46,418 nt of DNA from Neorhizobium sp. UBA3556 (GTDB taxonomy: Bacteria; Pseudomonadota; Alphaproteobacteria; Rhizobiales; Rhizobiaceae): positions 1 through 46,418 of the forward strand of contig DFNX01000005.1 of NCBI GenBank assembly GCA_002376235.1, written 5' to 3'. This document shows, in pieces, positions 8,275 through 17,911 of this stretch. Below the pieces are notes generated by a model. It was not told the DNA's origin. It did not search any database and was given only the letters and a program-made list of their open reading frames with translations. Position 1 is the stretch's first letter. Every line of letters starts with the position of its first letter. The position numbers and the translations under genes were made by a program.

Positions 8275-11040
8275 TCAATGATCCGTAATCATCACTGCGA
8301 CGTTCTGTGTTGTGAAAACCCCACGAGCAAGAGCGCCCAGACGCTTCCCACTTACCTGATCATCAAGCGTATCAGCCCGCTGCAGATAGCCAGCGTTACC
8401 ATAGCGTCGATAGCTCAGCGCCAGTCGTCTCAACCAGGTATTGGTGTCTTCAAGCCGCAAACTTTCAGCAAAACGGATATCCGCGCGAATGCGCTCAACG
8501 TCTGCCAGGCGGGCGATCTCCGGCATGGTCCGCAACACAGTCTGCGCCGCGGCCGCCAGTTCCTCCGCACGATCCGCCCGGCTGTCGAATGACAGCGTGC
8601 CGATCGCACGGTTCGAGGCCGGGTCGAGTTCCAGCTCAAAGCGCAGCGTATAAATGCCGCCACGGCGATATCGCAACTCATCCTTCAGTGCCTGCTGGGT
8701 AAGCGGATTCAAGGTTGAAAGCAGAAAACTCGCCTCCGGTGTCCAGTCCAAAGGCGCAAAGAAGGATATGCGAACCTCAGAACGCCCATCAACGGGGGTG
8801 CCAATGCGATGATGGTGCTGCCCCTCACGTTGAAGTCGCGGCGCAGCCTTGATTAGATCCGTGCGCTGGATAGCCCCGGCGGTCGAAGCGAAGGCTTGGC
8901 GTACAGCATCATTCGGCCTCTCGCCCACAACGAACCAGGTTACCGGAACCGTCAGCAGGCGCCGCGCCGTGTCTTCCATTTCTTTTGGCGTAAGCGACCC
9001 GGCAATGTCAGAAATATCTTCCGCAGGGGTGTCGTATATCAGTTGCTCATGACCGTAATCCGTGTGGGAAGTACCCTGGCTTTGCGCGCGAAACGCGTTC
9101 ACTGCCTCCTGACGCACCGTACCGAAAGCAATCCGTCTCGCATAATCTTCGAGCATGGCCGGAATTTCTTCCGGCTGCATCACTGCGGCCACATCCAACT
9201 CGTCGGCTTTAAGCGTGAAAGCCCAGCTTGGTCCGGCGGACCGTGCCTCCTGCCAGCTATCGTACTCTTCCTGTGTCCAGAACCGAAAGCCGCTCTGCTG
9301 CCATAGCTGCAGGGAGGCCTGCGATACGGTACTGCCGAACGCATTATTCATAAAGCCGGCCCCAGACCGCGCAGACAGATAGACCTTCCTGTCGGCGGTA
9401 TCGCGGATCAGCCATGCCACGCGATCCCCGTTCGACAATGCCCATTCGATGACTTGCGGGTCGCTTTCGAGCCGCTCGGAGAGAAGTTTGCCGGATGTCG
9501 GCACCAAAGCATCCGCCGGCCAGTTCAGTGGCTTTGGAGAGGGCGACTTCTCCTCGTGAGCTTGCGAAACATCCGCCTTCGATATTGGCGATAGTTCCTG
9601 CTGTGCTGCCAGGTCGTTCCGCAAAGCCGCGATCTGGCTGGCCGAAGGCGGGTCAAAATCTCGTCCGCCAGGTACCTGATATAGGACAATCTGGTCTGGT
9701 TCCGACAACATGCCGCGCAAGCGCGCCTCAAGCTTCTCCAGCGTGATGCGATCGAGCAGTCTGCCGGTTCTTTCGGAACGTATGATCGGATCGTCTAAGA
9801 CCGAGCCGATCAGCAATGCCGAAGCGATACGATCCTCCCAGTCGGTGTAGAGCCTGCTCTCTGCCGCGCCGGCATTGCGCGTGTTGATACGCCTTGCCGC
9901 AGCCATCACGGAATCGAATTCCTCCTTCGAAAGCCCCTCGCGTCTAATCCTCTCAATTACATCGAGCAGGGCTTTCAAGCTCGCATCATGATCGGCCGAT
10001 GACGCGGAGAAGGCGAGGATCAGCCTACGATCTGTCGTTTCCTGCAGGGCAAGGCCAAGGCCTTCAATTGAGGGCGCATAGGCTGCGGCGTGTTTGCGGA
10101 TTTCCACCCTGATCAAACGGTCGAGGAAATATTTCTCAAGGTAAGCCATCTGTCCCGCATCACTGAGACGATCTGGCATCGCCATGCGGAATGCATAGAT
10201 CGTCTTCGAGGACGTGCCGCCGCTGTCTTGGGCAACTCCGACGGTAAGACCGTATTTCAGCGGAAAGGCAAGGTAGTCACGATCCGGTTTCGGCAGGGAA
10301 GCCTCTCCGCCGAAGAGATCTCTGATCAGTTGCTCTGCATTAGTTGCATCAATGCGACCAGATAGTATCAACGTCATGTTCGACGCAGTGTAGAATTTCC
10401 GATGGAAATCCCTGATCTCCTCTATCGTGACCGTCTCGATCCGCTCCTGCGTTCCGATCGTCGACCTCCCGGCATAGCGGGAGCCTTCTCTCAACACATT
10501 CTTCTTTTGCAGGCTGATGCGATCCGCGATGCTGTCCGTGTGATGCAGTTCCTCAAGGATAACAGCCCGTTCGTTCTGCCAATCCGCTTCGGTAAGACTT
10601 GCCCCGAATGTCAGGTCTCGCAGCAGCGCGAGCGAACCTGCCAGATCGAGGGCATCATTCGGCCGGGTGCGGATCATGAACTGGGTTTCACTTTCGCGCG
10701 TAACTGCATTGACCTGGACACCCTGACGCCAGCCGAGATCCTCAATGTAGTGATGGATGCCTTGCGGACGATTGCGGCTCGTCCTGAAGACCATGTGTTC
10801 GACGATGTGCGCAATACCACCCGGCGCATCCTCATCGACCGATCCGGCATGCACGATAAGACGGATATTGAAAGGGTCGTCCGCCTTTCCGCTATCGTGG
10901 ATGAAATAGGAAAGGCCGTTATCCAGCGTCCCGCGGACGATCCGCGGGTCCCAATCGATGTCACCGGCAGAAGCCCAAGCGGGCATCATCATGATCGATA
11001 GCGCCATCCACTGCGCCATACGTTTCCAGAAAACCGCCAT
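8275..11040 (-). CDS. Secreted M16 (pitrilysin/insulinase family) zinc protease
   Basis: A 921-residue M16 peptidase with a signal peptide (hydrophobic stretch to about residue 25, cleavage near AWASA), so probably periplasmic. The inverted zinc motif HIVEH is at 78-82 and the third ligand Glu fits E157 (NERAVILEE), the canonical spacing of 74-76 residues. The second half repeats the M16 fold, giving one long chain of two M16 halves. Its ATG begins one base after the stop of the TonB-dependent receptor (TGA-C-ATG), so the two are translationally coupled. In Fus-type systems an M16 protease degrades a protein imported through its partner receptor to release iron or peptides. The same role is inferred here, with unknown substrate. 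Confidence 0.9.
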   Translation of the reverse strand: MAVFWKRMAQWMALSIMMMPAWASAGDIDWDPRIVRGTLDNGLSYFIHDSGKADDPFNIRLIVHAGSVDEDAPGGIAHIVEHMVFRTSRNRPQGIHHYIEDLGWRQGVQVNAVTRESETQFMIRTRPNDALDLAGSLALLRDLTFGASLTEADWQNERAVILEELHHTDSIADRISLQKKNVLREGSRYAGRSTIGTQERIETVTIEEIRDFHRKFYTASNMTLILSGRIDATNAEQLIRDLFGGEASLPKPDRDYLAFPLKYGLTVGVAQDSGGTSSKTIYAFRMAMPDRLSDAGQMAYLEKYFLDRLIRVEIRKHAAAYAPSIEGLGLALQETTDRRLILAFSASSADHDASLKALLDVIERIRREGLSKEEFDSVMAAARRINTRNAGAAESRLYTDWEDRIASALLIGSVLDDPIIRSERTGRLLDRITLEKLEARLRGMLSEPDQIVLYQVPGGRDFDPPSASQIAALRNDLAAQQELSPISKADVSQAHEEKSPSPKPLNWPADALVPTSGKLLSERLESDPQVIEWALSNGDRVAWLIRDTADRKVYLSARSGAGFMNNAFGSTVSQASLQLWQQSGFRFWTQEEYDSWQEARSAGPSWAFTLKADELDVAAVMQPEEIPAMLEDYARRIAFGTVRQEAVNAFRAQSQGTSHTDYGHEQLIYDTPAEDISDIAGSLTPKEMEDTARRLLTVPVTWFVVGERPNDAVRQAFASTAGAIQRTDLIKAAPRLQREGQHHHRIGTPVDGRSEVRISFFAPLDWTPEASFLLSTLNPLTQQALKDELRYRRGGIYTLRFELELDPASNRAIGTLSFDSRADRAEELAAAAQTVLRTMPEIARLADVERIRADIRFAESLRLEDTNTWLRRLALSYRRYGNAGYLQRADTLDDQVSGKRLGALARGVFTTQNVAVMITDH

Positions 11041-11041
11041 G

Positions 11042-13933
11042 TCAGAACGTAGCCTTTGCGCCGACCCACACCGTGCGCCCGATCATCCAGGGATTGGACG
11101 TGCTGGAAAGGGCGTTGCCGGTCTCGTTGAGAAGATTGTCGACCCGCAGGTTGAGGCTCAATCCCGCATCGTCCTTCTCGTAGAGTTTGTAGCTGGCGGC
11201 GAGATCAAACGTCAGCAGGCCGGAGAAATCGTGATCCGCATAGATCTCGTGGTTCTTGCCATCGACGGTGACATTTTCATCGGTGTAACGGGCGGCCGTG
11301 TAGGCGAAGTTGTAATTTGCTGCGACATCCACCGTTAGCGCGTCATCGAGCCATGTGCTCGACAGCCCTGCCTGCAACCGCAGGGGAATGTCCATGTTGC
11401 CCGTAACGACTGAAAAGCCCGACTTGGTGTAGGATTGCCCCTTGTACCAGATATAGTCCTCGTCGAGCGAATCCTCGAAATAGCTGTCACTGGAAACCTG
11501 GCTTTTTGACCATGTGATCGAGGTATTGAAGAGAAGTCGGTTCAGCCCTCTGATGCCAGGCGATTTCAATTCCCTAGCATATTCGGCAGAAACCGATTGG
11601 TAGGCACCGCTGCCATCGTTGGACAACGTGTAGTCGTTACCCGACTTGGTAGAGGCAAACTGGTCCTTCGACTGGCGATTGAGGTAACGAAGCCGCCATT
11701 GACCATTGAACAGGGGTTCGATGCCGGTCATGGCAAGCGAGATTTCGTCGGTGTAGGGTGTATTCAGACCCGAGGCGTTGTTGGTAAACGTGTCGGATGG
11801 CCTGGCTGTCCATGTGTCGTCCACCACGCCGGCAGTCTGATTTCTCGTGTACGCCTGCGATCGCGGCCGTTGATCGCGGATCGCGTAGGCCAGGCTCTGG
11901 GCATTGTAATAGCGATTGGCGCCGACGGAAAACGTGAGGTCGTCCAAAGGCGTGATGTTGACGACGGCACGCGGCGCCACGTCGAGATTGTTCATGTAAT
12001 CGTCATAAGTCAGTCTCGCCCCCGCACGTACGTTGACCCAGTCCCAGGTTTGCTCGAGTTCGGCATAGGTCGTGAACTGATTGAGCGTCGCCCGGATGTC
12101 GTAGGCATGATAGATGGTCTTGTTGCTGGCAAACATCTCGGCACTGCATTCCTCGGTCGTGTTGCAGGTGAATGCATCAAGACCGGAAACCTCACCAAGC
12201 GTCGTATAGATCCCGTAATAGGTGCCCTGCTCCGGCCGACGGCGATAGGCCTCGGTGTAGTTGTATTCCGCACCGAGTGCGATCGATCCATCCCACAGGT
12301 CCGCCGTCAGCTCTTCGGCCCAGGTAAACTGCTTCTGCCCCTGCTCCTTGTCGCCGGTGGCGCCATCGTAGCAGATCGTGTTGAGCCGGCTGGACGGATC
12401 AGTTCGGCACCAGTCGGACAGTTCGGTTGCCTCCCAGACGACGACACCGCTCTTGACAACAGACTGCTTGTACGCGCGGGCAAGATTACCATTAGCGTCA
12501 TTGAGACTGTCGGAACTGCCATAGGTCAGCTTAGAGTTCAGCTTGATATTCGAGAGTGTGGTCCCGCCCAAGTCGAGATCTGAAAACTGGAAGCTATGCT
12601 CAAGCTTGGTGGTCAGGCCACGGGATGCCTGATTGACCTCCATGTTGCGCCAGTCGGAATTCTCCCATGTCTGGTCATAATCGGTATAGATCCCCTCAAG
12701 CGTGAAATCTCCAAGGTCCGTTTCAGCTGTCAGTTGGCCACGATAAAAGTCGTTCCGGGAGTCTTCATGAACGCGATCCTTTTCGGTGTAGCGGTAATTC
12801 TTGTCTTTATCGGTTTCGGCGCGCTGCGTGCTGTATTGTCCAAGGACTGCAACATTCTCGGTGATCGGGCCCGTGATGGTGAAGGCGGCGCGCCGCTTCA
12901 AATAGGTCTGCCGATCAACATTATTCGGATTGAGGCCATCCGTAGTCGCGATATGGAAGCCGGCCCAGTCGCTGGTGGTGAAGTCACTACTGACACTCCC
13001 TCCCCAACGCTCCCTGTTGGCGTTCTGCAGCTTGTAGGAAACGACACCGCCCTGGAAATTGCCAAAGCGTGCTGACGCGTTGCTGTCGATAAGCGTCGCA
13101 CTCTCGATGAAATCTGTCGGCACATAGACGGATTGCGAATGAAGTCCGGCAATGGCGTCATAGTTGGGAGGTGACAGACCATCTTCCAGGGTGTCGTCGG
13201 AGCTTTCCGAAATGCCCGTAACCGTGTTGATCGGCATGCCGTTCAGAATAAAATTGTTTTCATATATCCGCGCACCCGAGATCGAAATCTCCCGTGGCTT
13301 CGTGTCAATCACACTCTGATCTGTAATACCTGCGTCCTCATCAAGATCGTTCTGATACTGGACGTTCGGCATGTTGCGCAGAACGTCATTCGCATCGTTG
13401 CCCGCGGAACGTACCGCGATCTGGCTGCCTGAGAGCGTCGTCGTGCCGGTATCCGACGTGCTGTCGCCGCCGATATGAAAATCACCGGTCGCGCCCTGCA
13501 AGACGATCGGTTCAAGCGAAGTAGAATCAGTCGCATCGGCGCCGAGCGCTTCGCCGCGGGTATCGAACAGGGTCACCGTCGAAGGAGCTGTAACCCGGAA
13601 GCCGATCCCCGATCCGAACAGTATGGCCCGCAATGCCGCTTCCGTTGACATGCGCCCGGCAATGGGTCGCGACCTCAGGCCGTTCAGCAGGCCTGCCGGA
13701 TATCCGATTTGCCAGCTGCTTGCGCGGCTCAGTGCATTGAGGGCCTGGTTCAGCGGTTGCGCGCCGATCGAGAAGGCAGTGCCGGCCTGTTCGGCAGCCA
13801 ATCGTTCCGCAGTCTGCGCCACCGATGGGGTCGGCATGGCCAGGATTGCCGATGTAGCTAGAAGGATCGCAAGCCTTGCCTGCTTTCTCGTTAAGGACCT
13901 CACCCGATACATGGCCCCCGCCTGCGCTTCCAT
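11042..13933 (-). CDS. TonB-dependent receptor with N-terminal STN signalling domain
   Basis: A 963-residue outer-membrane receptor. After a signal peptide (cleavage near SVAQ, about residue 40) comes a secretin/TonB short N-terminal (STN) domain (FSIGAQPLNQALNALSRAS to about residue 125). A plug domain follows (NDANDVLRNMPNVQ, near 180-195), then a long beta-barrel ending in the terminal Phe (VWVGAKATF) used for barrel assembly. An STN domain marks receptors that signal to a FecR-type anti-sigma factor, and those genes lie directly upstream. I chose ATG 13933 because AGGAG lies 6 bases ahead; the frame is open to 14023. The 3' neighbour is a coupled M16 protease, which favours a protein or peptide ligand over a siderophore. 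Confidence 0.92.
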   Translation of the reverse strand: MEAQAGAMYRVRSLTRKQARLAILLATSAILAMPTPSVAQTAERLAAEQAGTAFSIGAQPLNQALNALSRASSWQIGYPAGLLNGLRSRPIAGRMSTEAALRAILFGSGIGFRVTAPSTVTLFDTRGEALGADATDSTSLEPIVLQGATGDFHIGGDSTSDTGTTTLSGSQIAVRSAGNDANDVLRNMPNVQYQNDLDEDAGITDQSVIDTKPREISISGARIYENNFILNGMPINTVTGISESSDDTLEDGLSPPNYDAIAGLHSQSVYVPTDFIESATLIDSNASARFGNFQGGVVSYKLQNANRERWGGSVSSDFTTSDWAGFHIATTDGLNPNNVDRQTYLKRRAAFTITGPITENVAVLGQYSTQRAETDKDKNYRYTEKDRVHEDSRNDFYRGQLTAETDLGDFTLEGIYTDYDQTWENSDWRNMEVNQASRGLTTKLEHSFQFSDLDLGGTTLSNIKLNSKLTYGSSDSLNDANGNLARAYKQSVVKSGVVVWEATELSDWCRTDPSSRLNTICYDGATGDKEQGQKQFTWAEELTADLWDGSIALGAEYNYTEAYRRRPEQGTYYGIYTTLGEVSGLDAFTCNTTEECSAEMFASNKTIYHAYDIRATLNQFTTYAELEQTWDWVNVRAGARLTYDDYMNNLDVAPRAVVNITPLDDLTFSVGANRYYNAQSLAYAIRDQRPRSQAYTRNQTAGVVDDTWTARPSDTFTNNASGLNTPYTDEISLAMTGIEPLFNGQWRLRYLNRQSKDQFASTKSGNDYTLSNDGSGAYQSVSAEYARELKSPGIRGLNRLLFNTSITWSKSQVSSDSYFEDSLDEDYIWYKGQSYTKSGFSVVTGNMDIPLRLQAGLSSTWLDDALTVDVAANYNFAYTAARYTDENVTVDGKNHEIYADHDFSGLLTFDLAASYKLYEKDDAGLSLNLRVDNLLNETGNALSSTSNPWMIGRTVWVGAKATF

Positions 13934-14083
13934 TACCGTCTCCTGAACACCAAGGGGCGCGTTTACCGCCGGTTCACAAACCGAATTTTCGATGGGCGCA
14001 CGCGGCCCATCGCAGCCCTTCACTACGGGCTCGATTGGTTTCGACGTTCGAGAGCGATCGATCTCACAAAAAAACTTGAGAAT

Positions 14084-15103
14084 TTAGCGAATGATTATGA
14101 AATTACCCGGAAGGCGAATTATTGTCCCCCCCGAGGCAGCTACGATGTTAGCAATAGCATCGGCTGCCCGGTCGGTCCGGTAGAAGCCGCTGACCCGCGC
14201 GTTGAGCAGGAGGTCGTCGAGTACGATGATGCGCCCGTCGAAGTATCGACCAATCTCATGCAGGGCTTTTCTTAGCGACGTGTCGTCGAAGACGATTCGG
14301 TTTTCCAGCCATGCCAGGCTTTTATCCGGCTGGAATGGCATGGCCACGGACAGCGCCTTCTCCGAGGCGACCACCATCTGCCCCGGCGACAGGTGAACAC
14401 GCGCGACATTGCTCAACGCATGGTGAGCGTCGACCGCACCTCGCTGCAGCCGGATAGTGTCCAGATCGTCTTCCACCGTCACCGAGAACGCCGTGCCCTT
14501 GACCTCGATATCGGCGTGGCTTGCAGTGACATGAAACGGATGGGCGGCATCATGTACTACATCGAACCAGGCCTCGCCTTGCAGGATGCGGACACCGCGC
14601 CGTCCCGCACCGAATTCGAGTGCGACGGCCGTGTCGGTGTTGAGGACCATTCGCGAACCGTCCGGCAATGCAACCTCGCGCTTTTCGCCAGCCTGAGTAC
14701 TATAGTCGGCCAGCAGCGCTGACATGATTTGGCTCGATAGATGCGGCAGAGAAAGCGTCAGCAACAGCAACGCTGCCATGGCCAGCGCGCCCCCTGCCAT
14801 GTATCGACGCAAGGGCCCACGCATCTGGTACCCCGGCCGGCCGGCCGTTTTCCGTTGCAGCGAGACATCAAGTGCCTGTGTCGCAATGAGCGTTTCGGGC
14901 GCATTCCAGTCAGCACTGACATCCTCCCATGCCCGTTGGTGAGCGGGATCGGCGGCGAGCCAGGCGTCGAAATCCGCCTCCTGTGCGGTATTCTTACCTT
15001 CGCTGGATTGCCGACGCAGGAACCAGTCGAGTGCCTGATCCACGGCGGCCTCGTGGTGTCGATAAATATCTTCGGGCGCCTGCCCTTGTTTGCCATTACT
15101 CAT
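14084..15103 (-). CDS. FecR-like transmembrane anti-sigma factor
   Basis: A 339-residue protein with the FecR layout. A cytoplasmic N-terminal domain of unknown function (DUF4880-like, AVDQALDWFLRRQS, then FDAWLAADPAHQRAW) occupies residues 19-66. One membrane segment lies near 105-122 (MAGGALAMAALLLLTL). The periplasmic FecR domain contains REVALPDGSRMVLNTDTAV and LQGEAWFDVVHDAAHPFHV, then a C-terminal STN-contacting part. It would hold the upstream sigma factor until the receptor reports ligand binding. The start was set at ATG 15103, where the FecR-like sequence begins. The frame remains open to 15229 and would overlap the sigma gene, and the ribosome binding site is weak, so the start is not certain. 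Confidence 0.87.
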   Translation of the reverse strand: MSNGKQGQAPEDIYRHHEAAVDQALDWFLRRQSSEGKNTAQEADFDAWLAADPAHQRAWEDVSADWNAPETLIATQALDVSLQRKTAGRPGYQMRGPLRRYMAGGALAMAALLLLTLSLPHLSSQIMSALLADYSTQAGEKREVALPDGSRMVLNTDTAVALEFGAGRRGVRILQGEAWFDVVHDAAHPFHVTASHADIEVKGTAFSVTVEDDLDTIRLQRGAVDAHHALSNVARVHLSPGQMVVASEKALSVAMPFQPDKSLAWLENRIVFDDTSLRKALHEIGRYFDGRIIVLDDLLLNARVSGFYRTDRAADAIANIVAASGGTIIRLPGNFIIIR

Positions 15104-15225
15104 CGACGCCGCCTTTGATGGCAAAAGAAACCCGATCCCATTTATCAAGACGTTCGGCCAGGCAATTCCCCACAAAAAATGTTGGCGGACATTGGTGGCA
15201 TGGCTGCAAGGGCAAGCTGAAAGGA

Positions 15226-15750
15226 TCACGCATCGTTCATCTTTCTGCGCAGGTCATAAAGCATGCCCATCACCATCTTGAGATCGTTGAAAACGGTATT
15301 CGCCGACACGCCGAGATGCGCCGCAATTCGGGGATAGGGCCATCCCTCGATTCGGTTCAGCACCCATGCTTTCTGCGAGCGAATCGGCAGCTTCGATAAT
15401 GCGTCCAAGACCATTTGAAGCTCGTCACGGTATATAATTTGCTCCTCAGCCGATGGGTTTCGATCTGCAAGGCCAGCGTCGTTTGCATTCATTGCCTCGA
15501 GCGTCTGTGTCCCGGTTCTGACCCTTTTCCATCGCAAATGATCAAACGCGAGGTTCTGCGCGATCTGCCATAGCAGCGCCTCGATATGGCAGGGTTTGTC
15601 GGGCTCGATTGCGCCGCGGGCACGCAAATAGGCTTCCTGCGTGAGTTCCTCCGCAACGGCGCGATTCTGGACTATCCGTAATACGGACTTCAAAAGGGAT
15701 GGACGCAAGGCGGTATAGGCCAAATCCAAGCGCGCAATAGGACTATCCAT
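15226..15750 (-). CDS. ECF sigma factor (FecI-like)
   Basis: A 174-residue extracytoplasmic-function sigma-70 factor. Region 2 runs from about residue 20 to 80 (RIVQNRAVAEELTQEAYLRA, then LLWQIAQNLAFDHLRWKR). Region 4 spans about 112-165 (LPIRSQKAWVLNRIEGWPYPRIAAHLGVS), with the promoter -35 reading helix near ISANTVF-like ANTVFNDL. It heads the leftward unit sigma - anti-sigma - receptor - protease, the order of Fec-type cell-surface signalling. The start is ATG 15750; a GTG two codons upstream is also possible. Confidence 0.9.
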   Translation of the reverse strand: MDSPIARLDLAYTALRPSLLKSVLRIVQNRAVAEELTQEAYLRARGAIEPDKPCHIEALLWQIAQNLAFDHLRWKRVRTGTQTLEAMNANDAGLADRNPSAEEQIIYRDELQMVLDALSKLPIRSQKAWVLNRIEGWPYPRIAAHLGVSANTVFNDLKMVMGMLYDLRRKMNDA

Positions 15751-16094
15751 TGTCACTCGCGAATTTGAAGATACTTGCCACTACTACCGCATAAATCTGG
15801 AGTAAAAATATCTTGTTTTCGTTAGCTATTCCTGGCCGTATTGGCAACCTCAAAAAAATTCCGTTGCCTGCCCCGTTTTAGGAAATCTGTTGGCTATATT
15901 GAAAATTAACACTCCTACTAGATACCCCCGCGTGGGTTCGCAACGACACGGCGAAAGCTAATCGACGCTCTTCTTTCCTTTATCAAGGACATCGAGGCCG
16001 ATATGAGCGGGTAAACTCGTCGTGACACCTCGGCGATTGAGCCTGCACGCCGCACACTGCGATGACCATGTCGCGGATTTCACTATCTACCGCA
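15751..16094. other. Gap upstream of ECF sigma gene
   Basis: This 344-bp AT-richer stretch separates the sigma gene from the 3' end of the TetR gene. It should hold the promoter of the sigma/anti-sigma/receptor/protease unit. I could not assign a confident -35/-10 pair or Fur box by eye, and no open frame looks real. Confidence 0.35.
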
Positions 16095-16673
16095 TTAGGT
16101 AGATGGCCCTTTAAACACCACACCGACCAATCCCTCTGCAAATTCCGCATTGAGCGGCATCTCGTTCAACAGGCGGTACCAGAACGCCCCGTGCAGAACA
16201 GTCGCCATCAAACCAACATCCAGCTTGCCGGGTAGCTCTCCCCGTGCCTTCGCAACCTCCAGCGCGATGATGACCATGCGTTCCCGTGGCGCGACGAATT
16301 TCTGCTGGAAACCCTTGCCGAACTCTGGGTCGGTAACCGCCGCCGCGATAAGACTGCGGATTGCCCCGCCGTCGTGATTGAGCTGCGCGAATAGCCGAAT
16401 CAGAAAATCCAGAACAGCCGCGCGAACGGTCTGGTCTGCATGAATGTCCGGTGCGCTGACCGCGCTGTCGAAAAAGGCATCCAGCACCAGATCGGCCTTG
16501 GTCGACCAGCGGCGATATAGCGTCTGGCGGGAGACGCCTGCATTGCGGATAATTTCGGAAACGCTGACATCATTATAACCCCGCGCGAGCACCAGTGTCC
16601 GTGCGGCCTCTAGTATGGCCGGACCGGCGGCTTCATCCCTTGGCCTGCCGGGTATCCTGCTGTCGTCTTCCAT
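16095..16673 (-). CDS. TetR/AcrR-family transcriptional regulator
   Basis: A 192-residue TetR-type repressor. The N-terminal DNA-binding domain reads ILEAARTLVLARGYNDVS, then VSEIIRNAGVSRQTLYRRWSTKADLVLDAFF (about residues 20-68), a classic TetR helix-turn-helix. The rest is the variable ligand-binding domain. The start at ATG 16673 has a strong GGAGGGG site; an upstream ATG at 16730 has none. It is divergent from an MFS transporter and carboxylesterase, with a perfect 12-bp palindrome in between, so it probably represses that pair and itself. Confidence 0.9.
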   Translation of the reverse strand: MEDDSRIPGRPRDEAAGPAILEAARTLVLARGYNDVSVSEIIRNAGVSRQTLYRRWSTKADLVLDAFFDSAVSAPDIHADQTVRAAVLDFLIRLFAQLNHDGGAIRSLIAAAVTDPEFGKGFQQKFVAPRERMVIIALEVAKARGELPGKLDVGLMATVLHGAFWYRLLNEMPLNAEFAEGLVGVVFKGPST

Positions 16674-16713
16674 CACCCCTCCAGATAAAATACTGCCGTC
16701 TCGTATTGATTGA

Positions 16714-16725
16714 AGACTATAGTCT
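16714..16725. promoter_or_regulatory. Candidate TetR operator (perfect palindrome)
   Basis: AGACTATAGTCT is a perfect 12-bp palindrome located between the divergent tetR and MFS start codons (41 bases from the tetR ATG and 44 from the MFS ATG). A second GTCTCG half-site-like sequence lies at 16698-16703. Position and symmetry suit a TetR operator; binding is inferred. Confidence 0.5.
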
Positions 16726-16768
16726 CGCATATATCGACTTCAATGATGACCTATTAGCGGATTACGGG

Positions 16769-17911
16769 ATGACATCACAGCGACCTCTTCACCGCAACGG
16801 GGCGCTATCCCTGGGCGTTGCGACCCTCACGATCATGGTCGGAAGCGCCATAGCACCCGGTCTGCCTGCAATTGCCGACCACATGCACATGCAGATGAAC
16901 CCGAGCTGGTTGATCACCTTGCCTGCTCTTGGCGTCATCGTCTTCGGACCGCCAACCGGTTATCTGATCGGCAAATGCGGTCCGCGTTCGATACTCGTCG
17001 CGGGGCTGATGCTTTATGGACTGTTGGGAATGGCGGGAGCCGTCCTGCCAAGCTTACCGCTGGTGCTTCTCGACCGCTTTCTGCTCGGTGGTGCAACGGC
17101 CATGATCATGGCCTCGGGAACGGCGTTGATTTCGGACTTCTACGATGGCGATGCCCGACTGCGCATGATGGCGCGCCAAGGGATGGCAATCGAACTGGGC
17201 GGTGTCGTCTTCCTGTCGCTGGGCGGTATGCTGGCAGAATTGGGATGGCGTTTTCCCTTTGCCCTTTACCTTGTCGCCTGGCTTTTCCTGGCGCTGGTCA
17301 TTGCTTACGTGCCGCAGCCAAAACCACAGGAAAGCAGCCCTAGCGCCAAGGGAAACGCATTTTCGCAGGTCGGCGACATCTATCTGGCAGCTGTCCTTTG
17401 CATGTTGCTGTTCTTCGTCGCCGTCATCGCCCTGCCCCGGCAACTGGCCACGGCCGGACACGGGCAGGCGATGGCCGGTTATTACCTCGCCTATGTTTCG
17501 CTGGTTGCAGTGGCAATGGCCGCGTTGATGCCGCGCATACGGGGCGTCCTCGGGGCGCGAAATACATTTTGTGCCGCCTTCATTCTCTATGGCGCAGCAC
17601 ACATGATTTTTTCCCTGCAGCCCGGGCTGCCACTCCTGGCACTCGCCGGTCTTTTCATGGGTGCAGGTTTCGGACTGTCCATCCCGCTTGCCAACCACGA
17701 GCTTGTCGAGCGTAGCGCGCGGGGCGATCGCGGTCGCAACCTCGCCTATCTCGCCGTCGCCATTTTCCTTGGCCAGTTTCTGTCCTCCTTCATCGAAACC
17801 GCGAGCAGCGGATCGACGGTGTTCGTCGTGGCGGCTGTTTTCGCCATGATCTCTTTTCTCCTCTTCATTTTCGTGTCCCGGCACTTTTCCAAGGAACTGT
17901 CTCATGCATGA
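16769..17911 (+). CDS. Major facilitator superfamily transporter
   Basis: A 380-residue inner-membrane protein with about 12 hydrophobic segments, consistent with an MFS drug or metabolite exporter. The loop after the second helix reads GPPTGYLIGKCGPRSILV, a version of the MFS motif A. The start ATG 16769 is chosen because the membrane domain begins shortly after; the longer frame to 16595 overlaps the tetR coding region and lacks transporter sequence. The gene overlaps the next gene (carboxylesterase) by 8 bases. Together with the divergent TetR gene it looks like a regulated efflux/detoxification module. The substrate is unknown. Confidence 0.87.
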   Translation: MTSQRPLHRNGALSLGVATLTIMVGSAIAPGLPAIADHMHMQMNPSWLITLPALGVIVFGPPTGYLIGKCGPRSILVAGLMLYGLLGMAGAVLPSLPLVLLDRFLLGGATAMIMASGTALISDFYDGDARLRMMARQGMAIELGGVVFLSLGGMLAELGWRFPFALYLVAWLFLALVIAYVPQPKPQESSPSAKGNAFSQVGDIYLAAVLCMLLFFVAVIALPRQLATAGHGQAMAGYYLAYVSLVAVAMAALMPRIRGVLGARNTFCAAFILYGAAHMIFSLQPGLPLLALAGLFMGAGFGLSIPLANHELVERSARGDRGRNLAYLAVAIFLGQFLSSFIETASSGSTVFVVAAVFAMISFLLFIFVSRHFSKELSHA

